Part shown: one piece after another, positions 1-5,702 of the stretch
Position numbering within the stretch: position 1 is the stretch's first letter
How the letters are laid out: each line of letters begins with the position of its first letter
NCBI GenBank assembly: GCA_012515135.1
Contig: JAAYYX010000148.1
Span: 1 to 7,225, forward strand
DNA length: 7,225 nt
Reading direction: 5' to 3'
From: Clostridiales bacterium
Lineage (GTDB): Bacteria > Bacillota > Clostridia > Peptostreptococcales > Anaerovoracaceae
Program-made: the position numbers and the translations under genes
The notes under the pieces: model-generated
The model's database searches: none
Seen by the model: the letters and a program-made list of their open reading frames with translations, nothing else
Told to the model about the DNA's origin: nothing

Positions 1-1002
1 ATACCTGCCCTTGAAAGACTTTCCAGGGAAGGCACAGAAGGCAGGAAAAAAATAACTCAATATACCAGATACCTGACTGTGGCACTGGCCTTTGTACAGG
101 CCATAGGTGTTTCGGTGGGCATGTTCAGGCAGGCCCTTATAAGCACAGATTTTTTCTCGGTGGCAGTAATAGTTATAGTGCTGTCTGCCGGAACGGCTTT
201 TCTTATGTGGCTGGGAGAGAAAATCAATGAAAACGGCATCGGAAACGGCATATCCCTTATTATATTTGCCGGGATAGTTGCAAGGCTGCCAAGTGCCATA
301 AGAGAGACACTTACAAAATACCAGGCAGGAGAAATCGGGTTCCTTACCATAGCGCTTTTCGTTATTTTTGCAATAATAGTTATTGTGGGGATAATAGAGG
401 TACAGCAGGGACAAAGAAGGATACCCGTACAGTATGCAAAGAGAGTCGTGGGAAGGAAAATGTACGGCGGGCAGTCAACACATATTCCTCTGAAAGTCAA
501 TCAGGCAGGAGTAATACCTGTTATATTTGCGCTTTCGCTACTTCAGTTCCCTCTTACTGTAACATATTTTGCAGGGACTAACACTGATTTCACCCAGTGG
601 ATAGAAAAATGGCTTTCTCCTGTGGACTCACCGGGAGTTTGGGTATATGCAGTATTTAATGTAGTACTTATAGTATTCTTTACATATTTTTATACTGCGG
701 TCACTTTCAATCCAATGGAGGTCGCCAACAATATGAAAGCCAACGGAGGATTCATCCCGGGTATAAGACCGGGAAGAACTACCGTAGAATATCTGAACAA
801 AGTAATGACCAGGATAACTTTTGTGGGAGCCATATTCCTGGCGGCAGTGGCGACGCTGCCTACCATAGTAGGACAGATAACTCCCCTTGACGTACAGTTC
901 GGAGGCACTTCCCTGCTAATTGCAGTGGGCGTTGCCCTCGATACAATGAAACAGCTGGAACAGCAAATGGTCATGAGAAATTATCAGGGATTTCTTAAGT
1001 GA
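1..1002 (+). CDS. secY: Protein translocase channel subunit SecY (5' end missing)
   Basis: SecY is the pore-forming subunit of the SecYEG translocon in the cytoplasmic membrane. It passes unfolded preproteins driven by SecA and inserts membrane proteins. The reading frame is open from the first base, and 333 codons are visible; against a usual length of about 430 residues, roughly the first 95 are outside the window. Visible landmarks are the conserved WLGEKINENGIGNGISLIIF stretch (codons starting near 211), the cytosolic loop with YAKRVVGRKMYGG (about 433-475), and the second large cytosolic loop with FNPMEVANNM and GGFIPGIRPG (about 706-774). The Arg of GIRPG, at 766-768, matches the SecA-contacting Arg known from E. 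coli SecY. Several strongly hydrophobic helices lie between these loops. The C-terminus ends MRNYQGFLK, typical of the family. The gene sits 13 nt before adk, the standard secY-adk order of the spc operon. Identification is secure; only the start is missing. Confidence 0.98.
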   Translation: MPALERLSREGTEGRKKITQYTRYLTVALAFVQAIGVSVGMFRQALISTDFFSVAVIVIVLSAGTAFLMWLGEKINENGIGNGISLIIFAGIVARLPSAIRETLTKYQAGEIGFLTIALFVIFAIIVIVGIIEVQQGQRRIPVQYAKRVVGRKMYGGQSTHIPLKVNQAGVIPVIFALSLLQFPLTVTYFAGTNTDFTQWIEKWLSPVDSPGVWVYAVFNVVLIVFFTYFYTAVTFNPMEVANNMKANGGFIPGIRPGRTTVEYLNKVMTRITFVGAIFLAAVATLPTIVGQITPLDVQFGGTSLLIAVGVALDTMKQLEQQMVMRNYQGFLK

Positions 1003-1015
1003 CGGAGGTAAAAAA

Positions 1016-1657
1016 ATGAATCTGGTTTTATTGGGGCCACCGGGAGCCGGTAAAGGTACTCAGGCGGCAAAAATAATTGAAAAGTACGGAATACCTCATA
1101 TATCAACGGGAGATATTTTTAGAAGCAATATTAAAGAAGGAACGCCACTTGGTAAAAAAGCCAAGGAATACATGGACAAGGGCGAACTGGTTCCTGACAG
1201 TCTGGTCATAGAAATAGCAACAGACAGGCTTGATAGAGATGATTGCCGTGAAGGATTTCTTCTTGACGGATTCCCAAGAACTGTCACGCAGGCAAAGGCA
1301 CTTGATGATCATCTGGCGGTCAAAGACAAAAAAATAGACCATGTATTGGACATAAAGGTAGAGAAGGAAGAACTCATCAGCAGGCTTACGGGAAGAAGAG
1401 TATGCAGGAATTGCGGAGCAACTTATCACGCAGTAAATATACCTCCAAAAGAAGAGGGAATATGTGATATATGCGGCGGTGAGCTTTACCAAAGGGCAGA
1501 TGATAACAGGGAAACAGTAGAGAACAGGATCGAAGTTTATAAATCACAGACTGCGCCGCTGATAAATTATTATGAGAAACAAGGGAATATAAAACATTTT
1601 GACGGATCCATCGGACTTGAAAACCTTTTTGCCGAAATAACAGGGCTCCTGGGATAA
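1016..1657 (+). CDS. adk: Adenylate kinase, zinc-type LID
   Basis: Adenylate kinase converts ATP + AMP to 2 ADP in the cytosol and keeps adenylate pools balanced. The protein is 213 residues, typical of the long bacterial form. It has the P-loop GPPGAGKGT at residues 7-15, the AMP-binding segment STGDIFR at 30-36, and the GFLLDGFPRT signature at 80-89. In the LID domain, four cysteines (C130, C133, C150, C153) form a C-X2-C-X16-C-X2-C zinc site, as in the structurally known Geobacillus stearothermophilus enzyme; enterobacterial Adk lacks it. The start is fixed by GGAGGT at 1004-1009, six bases before the ATG, and by the canonical MNLVLLGPPGAGKGT N-terminus. It lies between secY (13 nt) and map (4 nt) and is almost certainly co-transcribed with both. 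The four intact cysteines predict a structural zinc ion. Identification is secure. Confidence 0.98.
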   Translation: MNLVLLGPPGAGKGTQAAKIIEKYGIPHISTGDIFRSNIKEGTPLGKKAKEYMDKGELVPDSLVIEIATDRLDRDDCREGFLLDGFPRTVTQAKALDDHLAVKDKKIDHVLDIKVEKEELISRLTGRRVCRNCGATYHAVNIPPKEEGICDICGGELYQRADDNRETVENRIEVYKSQTAPLINYYEKQGNIKHFDGSIGLENLFAEITGLLG

Positions 1658-1661
1658 TATA

Positions 1662-2408
1662 ATGATAATAATAAAATCAGAGCATGAAATAGAAATAATG
1701 CGCGAATCGGGCAAAGTTACCGGCACTATACTCAGAGAATTGGAAGACTTCATAAAGCCGGGGATATCCACCAAGTCCATTGACAGGCATGCAGCAGAAA
1801 TCATTCGTGAAAACGGTATGGAAGCTTCCTTCAAAGGCTATAACGGATATCCGGCCAGCGTCTGCACATCCATAAACGAAGAGGTCGTTCACGGAATACC
1901 CTCAGGAGGACGGATCATAAAAGAAGGGGATATAATAAGTGTAGATGTGGGCTGTACATATAAAGGGTATGTAACAGATGCGGCAAGGACATATCCGGTG
2001 GGGGAAATAAACCCTGAAGCACAGAAAATAATAGATGCCGCAAAAGACAGTTTTTTCGAAGGTCTGGAGTTTTGCAGAGAAGGATACAGACTTTCCGATA
2101 TATCAAATGCCATACAGACTAAGGCCGAAGGAGAAGGATTTTCAGTTATAAGGGATCTTGTGGGCCACGGTGTAGGGAGAAAAATGCACGAGGAACCCCA
2201 GATACCCAATTACGGAACAGCGGGCAGAGGACCCAGAATTGCAAGAGGAATGGTCTTTGCCATAGAGCCTATGATAGCCCAGGGCACATACGAGGTACTC
2301 ACCGGAGAGGATAACTGGACTATTTCAACGGCGGACGGAAAACTTTCCGCACATTATGAGAATACTGTTGTGATAACCGGCAAAGAGCCGGAATTGCTTA
2401 CCTTATAA
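1662..2408 (+). CDS. map: Methionine aminopeptidase, type Ia
   Basis: This enzyme removes the initiator Met from nascent cytosolic proteins after deformylation. The 248-residue protein is a bare catalytic domain of the MetAP type I (pita-bread) fold, without an N-terminal extension. The five dinuclear-metal ligands are visible as D95, D106, H169, E202 and E233, in the contexts SVDVG, VTDAART, LVGHGVG, IEPM and HYENT. Each is offset by two from the E. coli ligands. H77 (VVHGIP) and H176 (KMHEEP) match the catalytic and substrate-binding histidines. The MIIIKSEHEIEIMRESG start is typical of the family, which favours ATG 1662 over the internal ATG at 1698. The gap to adk is 4 nt, and no Shine-Dalgarno sequence precedes the start, so translation is probably coupled to adk (inference). 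infA follows after 14 nt. Confidence 0.97.
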   Translation: MIIIKSEHEIEIMRESGKVTGTILRELEDFIKPGISTKSIDRHAAEIIRENGMEASFKGYNGYPASVCTSINEEVVHGIPSGGRIIKEGDIISVDVGCTYKGYVTDAARTYPVGEINPEAQKIIDAAKDSFFEGLEFCREGYRLSDISNAIQTKAEGEGFSVIRDLVGHGVGRKMHEEPQIPNYGTAGRGPRIARGMVFAIEPMIAQGTYEVLTGEDNWTISTADGKLSAHYENTVVITGKEPELLTL

Positions 2409-2422
2409 GGAGAGGTGGATTT

Positions 2423-2641
2423 ATGGCCAAGAAAGATGTAATTGAAGCAGAGGGTGTAGTGGTTGATGCACAGCCTAATGCAATGTTCGTCGTAAAACTG
2501 GAAACAGGACATGAAGTACTGGCTCATGTGTCAGGAAAAATAAGAATGAATTTCATAAGGATCCTTCCCGGAGACAAAGTAAAAGTAGAACTGTCCCCCT
2601 ATGACCTTACCCGAGGCAGAATAACATGGAGAGAAAAATAA
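2423..2641 (+). CDS. infA: Translation initiation factor IF-1
   Basis: IF-1 binds the A site of the 30S subunit during initiation and works with IF-2 and IF-3 to place initiator tRNA. At 72 residues it has the full family length and is a single OB-fold. Recognisable stretches are MAKKDVIEAEGVV at the start, HVSGKIRMNFIRILPGD in the middle and SPYDLTRGRITWREK at the end, the last being the almost invariant C-terminal signature. The start is supported by an AAGGAGAGGTGG purine tract at 2407-2418 that begins in the map stop codon. Its own stop codon TAA (2639-2641) overlaps the Shine-Dalgarno sequence of rpmJ. The gene lies directly after map; the small KOW-domain gene found between map and infA in some Clostridia is absent here. 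Confidence 0.98.
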   Translation: MAKKDVIEAEGVVVDAQPNAMFVVKLETGHEVLAHVSGKIRMNFIRILPGDKVKVELSPYDLTRGRITWREK

Positions 2642-2656
2642 GGAGGTTTATTTGAG

Positions 2657-2770
2657 ATGAAAGTGAGATCATCGGTAAAGCCCATCTGCGAGAAATGCAA
2701 GATAATAAAGAGAAACGGAAAAGTCATGGTTATCTGTGACAATCCCAAGCACAAGCAGAAACAAGGTTGA
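2657..2770 (+). CDS. rpmJ: Ribosomal protein L36 (bL36), zinc-binding form
   Basis: L36 is the smallest protein of the large ribosomal subunit and stabilises 23S rRNA folding. The 37-codon gene encodes MKVRSSVKPICEKCKIIKRN and so on to KHKQKQG, matching the family over its full length. The zinc ribbon is intact, with C11, C14, C27 and H32 giving the Cys3-His ligand set of the C+ type. Many bacteria also carry a C- copy elsewhere that replaces it when zinc is scarce. The ATG follows a strong TAAGGAGG (2639-2646) that overlaps the infA stop codon, with about 10 nt spacing. It is the last gene before the 133-nt structured gap and so the end of the compact spc-type block. Confidence 0.97.
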   Translation: MKVRSSVKPICEKCKIIKRNGKVMVICDNPKHKQKQG

Positions 2771-2774
2771 TAAT

Positions 2775-2791
2775 CACCGGCAATGCCGGTG
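2775..2791 (+). other. Perfect GC-rich hairpin after rpmJ
   Basis: CACCGGC (2775-2781) and GCCGGTG (2785-2791) are exact reverse complements separated by AAT. The hairpin starts 5 nt after the rpmJ stop codon. It is followed by CTTAAGTTATAAC rather than a T-run, so it does not look like an efficient intrinsic terminator. It could protect the upstream mRNA 3' end, mark a processing or pause site, or form part of the rpsM leader. Confidence 0.6.
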
Positions 2792-2892
2792 CTTAAGTTA
2801 TAACTGCGCAGAGAATGCGCTGAAGAACATCCCGTTTATATTGCGCCCAAGCCTTTGAAACAGCTGACGGTTGCGCGACGGAAGATGGGAAC

Positions 2893-2900
2893 AGGAGGAG
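2893..2900 (+). promoter_or_regulatory. Ribosome binding site of rpsM, fixes the start
   Basis: AGGAGGAG lies three to ten bases before the ATG at 2904. It supports the 125-residue MARIAGVD start over the longer in-frame TTG start at 2871, which would add 11 residues foreign to the family and lacks a Shine-Dalgarno sequence. Confidence 0.9.
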
Positions 2901-2903
2901 AAT

Positions 2904-3281
2904 ATGGCTCGTATAGCCGGAGTAGACTTACCAAGAGAAAAAAGAGTAGAAATCGGCCTGACGTACATTTACGGCATAGGCAGATCTACGGCTTCTGCTA
3001 TCCTTAAGAAAGCCGGTGTTGATCCCGGAACAAGAGTAAAGGACCTTTCCGAGGAAGAAGCGGGAGCGATAAGGAAAATAATCGACGCAGATCATGATGT
3101 GGAAGGAGATCTCAGAAGAGATGTTTCGCTTAATATCAAGAGACTCATGGAGATCGGCAGCTACAGAGGCATCAGACACAGAAGAGGACTGCCCACAAGA
3201 GGACAGAATACAAAAACAAATGCAAGGACCCGTAAGGGTCCCAAAAAGACTGTCGGTCGTAAAAAGAAGAGCGCACAGTAG
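2904..3281 (+). CDS. rpsM: Ribosomal protein S13 (uS13)
   Basis: S13 sits in the head of the small subunit, contacts the P-site tRNA and forms intersubunit bridges with L5. The 125-residue protein begins MARIAGVDLPREKRVEIGLT, the standard N-terminus. The helix-two-turn-helix region around residues 14-50 contains YIYGIGRSTA. The family signature RGIRHRRGLPTRGQ is at 88-101, and a very basic tail (residues 104-123) reaches towards the tRNA. The start is chosen by the AGGAGGAG site and family alignment. It opens the alpha-type block and is followed by rpsK after 17 nt. Near its 3' end, GGACCC and GGGTCC (3226-3241) can form a 6-bp hairpin capped by GTAA. The large structured gap in front of this gene suggests that expression of the downstream block is adjusted here (inference). 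Confidence 0.98.
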   Translation: MARIAGVDLPREKRVEIGLTYIYGIGRSTASAILKKAGVDPGTRVKDLSEEEAGAIRKIIDADHDVEGDLRRDVSLNIKRLMEIGSYRGIRHRRGLPTRGQNTKTNARTRKGPKKTVGRKKKSAQ

Positions 3282-3298
3282 TAAGGAGGTAGAAAAAC

Positions 3299-3697
3299 AT
3301 GGCTAAAGCTGTAAAAAAAGCAGTACGCAAAAAGAAAAGAGAACGCAAGAATATTGAAAAAGGCCAAGCTCATATCCAAGCTACCTTCAACAATACACTT
3401 GTTACACTGACTGACTTGTCAGGAAACGCACTTTCATGGTCCAGTGCGGGATCCCTTGGATTCAAAGGATCAAGGAAATCAACACCTTTCGCAGCACAGA
3501 TGGCTGCGGAAGAAGCGGCCAAGGCTGCAATGGAGCACGGACTCAAAACTGTTGAAGTATATGTAAAAGGGCCCGGATCCGGAAGGGAAGCGGCCATAAG
3601 AGCCCTTCAGAGCGCAGGACTTGATATAACCATGATCAAGGATATCACGCCTATACCCCACAACGGATGCAGACCACCCAAGAGAAGAAGAGTATGA
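3299..3697 (+). CDS. rpsK: Ribosomal protein S11 (uS11)
   Basis: S11 lies on the platform of the small subunit near the mRNA exit and the 3' end of 16S rRNA. The protein is 132 residues. After a basic N-terminal arm (residues 1-19) come GQAHIQATFNNTLVTLTDLSG, the S11 core opening, then WSSAGSLGFKGSRKSTPFAAQ and VYVKGPGSGREAAIRAL. The C-terminus ITPIPHNGCRPPKRRRV is near invariant. N122-G123 corresponds to the Asn-Gly site that is converted to isoaspartate in E. coli S11. AAGGAGGT at 3283-3290 is spaced 8 nt from the ATG and fixes the start. The gene lies 17 nt after rpsM and 20 nt before rpsD in the usual alpha-operon order. No anomaly was seen. Confidence 0.98.
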   Translation: MAKAVKKAVRKKKRERKNIEKGQAHIQATFNNTLVTLTDLSGNALSWSSAGSLGFKGSRKSTPFAAQMAAEEAAKAAMEHGLKTVEVYVKGPGSGREAAIRALQSAGLDITMIKDITPIPHNGCRPPKRRRV

Positions 3698-3717
3698 GGA
3701 AAGGAGGAAGAAATTAA

Positions 3718-4338
3718 ATGGCAAGATATACAGATCCAAGCTGCAGATTATGCAGAAGAGAAGGACAAAAGCTCTTTCTTAAAGGCGAAAGATGCTACAG
3801 CACAAAATGTTCCATGGAAAAAAGAAGTTTTCCTCCCGGACAGCATGGACAGGGCAGAAAAAAGGTTTCTGAATACGGACTTCAGCTGAGAGAAAAACAA
3901 AAGGCAAAAAGATTTTACGGACTTCAGGAAGCACAGTTTCGGAACACATTCGACAAAGCTTCAAGAAAGACCGGAATAACAGGTGAAAATCTGCTTATAA
4001 TGCTGGAAACAAGACTTGACAATGTGGTATTCAGACTGGGATTCGCTTCTTCCAGAAAAGAAGCCAGACAACTGGTGACCCACGGGCATTTTCAGGTTAA
4101 CGGCAAAAAAGTCGATATACCTTCATATGCTGTTTCGGTTGGCGATGTTATAAAAATAAAAGAAAAAAGCACAAATTCTCCTAAGTTTAAGGAGATCAAA
4201 GAGATGTCGATTACCGTACCTGCATGGGTAAGCGTGGATGTTGAAAAACTCGAAGGCAAAATAGTAGCGATGCCCGTAAGGGACGACATCGATACACCTA
4301 TTGCAGAGCACCTGATCGTTGAATTGTATTCCAAGTAA
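3718..4338 (+). CDS. rpsD: Ribosomal protein S4 (uS4), zinc-binding form
   Basis: S4 nucleates assembly of the 30S subunit by binding the 5' domain of 16S rRNA, and in several bacteria it represses its own mRNA. The protein is 206 residues. The N-terminal region carries four cysteines, C9, C12, C26 and C31 (C-X2-C-X13-C-X4-C), the zinc site known from the Thermus S4 structure, so this is the C+ type. The S4 RNA-binding domain spans roughly residues 95-160, with LETRLDNVVFRLGFASSRKEARQLV followed by HGHFQVNGKKVDIPSY. AAAGGAGGA (3700-3708) precedes the ATG. In B. subtilis rpsD stands alone, away from this operon; here it is kept between rpsK and rpoA, so the classical operon-wide S4 feedback is possible (inference). 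An inverted repeat overlaps its stop codon. Confidence 0.98.
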   Translation: MARYTDPSCRLCRREGQKLFLKGERCYSTKCSMEKRSFPPGQHGQGRKKVSEYGLQLREKQKAKRFYGLQEAQFRNTFDKASRKTGITGENLLIMLETRLDNVVFRLGFASSRKEARQLVTHGHFQVNGKKVDIPSYAVSVGDVIKIKEKSTNSPKFKEIKEMSITVPAWVSVDVEKLEGKIVAMPVRDDIDTPIAEHLIVELYSK

Positions 4339-4361
4339 GGATGGATCCATATAACTTGGAA
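4329..4361 (+). other. Inverted repeat spanning rpsD stop, before rpoA RBS
   Basis: TTCCAAGT (4329-4336) and ACTTGGAA (4354-4361) are exact 8-bp reverse complements. The left arm contains the last rpsD codons and the first base of its stop codon. The right arm ends two bases before the rpoA Shine-Dalgarno sequence AAGGAGG (4364-4370). The 17-nt loop contains a perfect 10-bp palindrome, ATGGATCCAT (4341-4350). No T-run follows, so it is not an intrinsic terminator. A hairpin melted by ribosomes finishing rpsD could tune rpoA translation (inference). Confidence 0.6.
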
Positions 4362-4378
4362 GGAAGGAGGATTTTTTA

Positions 4379-5329
4379 ATGATAGAAATTGAAAAACCGA
4401 CAATAGAATGTATATTTTCTGACGACGATGCTAATTACGGAAAATTTATTGTGGAGCCTTTGGAAAGGGGATACGGCACTACTCTGGGCAACAGCTTAAG
4501 AAGGATACTTCTCAGCTCACTGCCGGGAGCAGCCGTAACATCCGTAAAGATAGACGGCATCCTTCATGAGTTTTCGACGATACCGGGAGCAAAGGAAGAT
4601 GTCACTGAGATAATACTCAACCTGAAAAAACTGGCCGTGAGATTGAGCGGAGCAGAGAGCACAAAGAGAGTGATAATAAATGCAGTGGGACCAAAAGAAG
4701 TGACTGCTGCAGATATAATTTCAGATGCTGATATGGAAATATTCAATCCGGATCTTCATATCGCCACATTGGAAGAAAACGCATCTCTGGTCATGGAGAT
4801 CAACTTGGCAAACGGCAGAGGATATGTGCCTGCAGAACAGAACAAGACAGAAAGCACTCCTATTGCCGTTATCCCCGTTGATTCCATTTTTACACCCGTT
4901 GCAAAGGTGAACTTTACGGTGGAGAATACAAGAGTAGGACAGGTAACAGATTATGATAAACTGATACTTGAAATATGGACCGACGGATCAATTACACCGG
5001 AAGAGGGAGTATCCATCGGAGCAAAAATAATGCAGGAGCATCTCAATCTGTTCGTACAGCTTACAGATGATACCGAATCCATGGAAATAATGGTTGAGAA
5101 AGAAGAAGATCAGAAAGAGAAGGCCCTGGAAATGACAATAGAAGAACTTGAACTTTCTGTCAGGTCATTCAATTGTCTCAAGAGAGCGGCAATAAATACA
5201 GTAGAAGAACTGACCCATAAATCGGAAGACGATATGATGAAAGTCAGAAATCTCGGAAAGAAATCTCTTGATGAAGTTAAACTTAAACTGGAAGAACTGG
5301 GTCTTGGACTTCGTGAAACCGACGAATAG
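4379..5329 (+). CDS. rpoA: RNA polymerase alpha subunit
   Basis: Alpha dimerises to scaffold assembly of RNA polymerase (beta and beta' join the dimer), and its C-terminal domain binds UP-element DNA and activators. The protein is 316 residues, close to the B. subtilis length. The N-terminal domain (about 1-230) includes FIVEPLERGYGTTLGNSLRR and ILLSSLPGAAV, the dimerisation and assembly core. An acidic/lysine linker around 236-252 leads to the C-terminal domain. There the DNA-contacting residues match E. coli R265, N268, C269, K271, G296, K298 and S299 as R262, N265, C266, K268, G293, K295 and S296. AAGGAGG at 4364-4370 gives an 8-nt spacing to the ATG. The 40-nt gap from rpsD carries an inverted repeat. 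rplQ follows after 18 nt, the universal bacterial order. Confidence 0.98.
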   Translation: MIEIEKPTIECIFSDDDANYGKFIVEPLERGYGTTLGNSLRRILLSSLPGAAVTSVKIDGILHEFSTIPGAKEDVTEIILNLKKLAVRLSGAESTKRVIINAVGPKEVTAADIISDADMEIFNPDLHIATLEENASLVMEINLANGRGYVPAEQNKTESTPIAVIPVDSIFTPVAKVNFTVENTRVGQVTDYDKLILEIWTDGSITPEEGVSIGAKIMQEHLNLFVQLTDDTESMEIMVEKEEDQKEKALEMTIEELELSVRSFNCLKRAAINTVEELTHKSEDDMMKVRNLGKKSLDEVKLKLEELGLGLRETDE

Positions 5330-5332
5330 ATG

Positions 5333-5340
5333 AAAGGAGG
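5333..5340 (+). promoter_or_regulatory. Ribosome binding site of rplQ, fixes the start
   Basis: AAAGGAGG lies seven bases before the ATG at 5348. An in-frame ATG at 5330 would add six residues but falls just upstream of this site, without its own Shine-Dalgarno sequence at a usable distance. The MPGYKKLGR start is therefore preferred, and it matches the family N-terminus. Confidence 0.9.
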
Positions 5341-5347
5341 CAGCAAA

Positions 5348-5689
5348 ATGCCAGGCTATAAAAAACTGGGTAGAGATTCAGCACACAGAAAATCGATGCT
5401 GAGAAATCTGGTGACCGATCTTTTGAGAGAAGAAAGGATCTCTACAACAAATGACAGAGCCAAGGAAGCCGGCAGGCAGGCAGAAAAAATGATCACCCTT
5501 GCAAAGCGCGGTGACCTTCATGCCAGAAGACAGGTGATGGCATATGTGTATGACGAAGACGTTGTAAAAAAATTATTTGACGATATAGCACCGAAATATG
5601 CCGATAGAAACGGCGGTTATACAAGGATACTGAAGCTGGGCCCAAGACAGGGCGACTGTGCAGAAGTGGTCTTCCTGGAGCTTGTCTGA
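5348..5689 (+). CDS. rplQ: Ribosomal protein L17 (bL17)
   Basis: L17 is a large-subunit protein near the peptide exit tunnel on the solvent side. The 113-residue protein has the short form found in most Gram-positive bacteria. It opens MPGYKKLGRDSAHRKSMLRN, continues with NLVTDLLREERISTTNDRAKEAG, and closes GGYTRILKLGPRQGDCAEVVFLELV. All are family landmarks; the RILKLGPRQGD stretch is especially characteristic. The start follows from the AAAGGAGG site. It is the last gene of the operon, with the stop codon 13 nt before an intrinsic terminator. In many Bacillota the ecfA1-ecfA2-ecfT-truA genes follow rplQ; here the operon stops and a convergent membrane-protein gene begins. Confidence 0.98.
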   Translation: MPGYKKLGRDSAHRKSMLRNLVTDLLREERISTTNDRAKEAGRQAEKMITLAKRGDLHARRQVMAYVYDEDVVKKLFDDIAPKYADRNGGYTRILKLGPRQGDCAEVVFLELV

Positions 5690-5702
5690 TACCATAAGAA
5701 TT

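Larger units (their letters stand above)
2771..2903 (+). promoter_or_regulatory. Structured gap before rpsM, candidate mRNA leader
   Basis: This 133-nt stretch is by far the largest gap in the operon, where other gaps are 4-40 nt; it holds no gene. The sequence shows three foldable parts. The first is a perfect 7-bp hairpin at 2775-2791. The second is a 5-bp hairpin with arms 2806-2810 and 2816-2820. The third is a longer element in which CATCCCGT (2828-2835) pairs with ACGG and GATG (2878-2881 and 2884-2887) around an AA bulge, enclosing a GC-rich helix (2842-2846 with 2873-2877). The element ends six bases before the rpsM Shine-Dalgarno sequence. The E. coli alpha operon carries an S4-binding leader at the same place, so an autoregulatory role is a reasonable inference. 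I see no clear sequence match to that leader and no convincing promoter; TATAAC at 2799-2804 lacks a -35 partner. Confidence 0.45.

Noticed and set aside
57..500. Antisense open frame of 147 codons opposite secY.
   Set aside because: It mirrors a conserved membrane-protein gene, has no family resemblance, and is explained by the codon pattern of the sense strand.
2799..2804. TATAAC as a -10 element of an internal promoter before rpsM.
   Set aside because: The region 17-18 bases upstream is the GC-rich hairpin and has no resemblance to TTGACA, and no extended -10 TG is present.
2871..2903. N-terminal extension of S13 from a TTG start at 2871 (11 extra residues).
   Set aside because: The added residues do not match the S13 family, no Shine-Dalgarno sequence precedes 2871, and AGGAGGAG at 2893-2900 points to the ATG at 2904.
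3573..3582. 10-bp palindrome CCGGATCCGG in rpsK.
   Set aside because: It encodes part of the conserved GPGSGRE motif and has no room for a stable hairpin loop; most likely a by-product of codons.
4341..4379. A 12-codon ORF (ATG 4341 to TAA 4377-4379) that overlaps the rpoA ATG by one base.
   Set aside because: It has no properly spaced Shine-Dalgarno sequence (TAAGG abuts the ATG), and its codons simply read through the inverted repeat and the rpoA RBS. Probably coincidence, though one could look for it in ribosome profiling.
5330..5347. Longer L17 starting at ATG 5330.
   Set aside because: The strong AAAGGAGG at 5333-5340 lies inside this extension and serves ATG 5348; the family begins MPGYKKLGR or similar.
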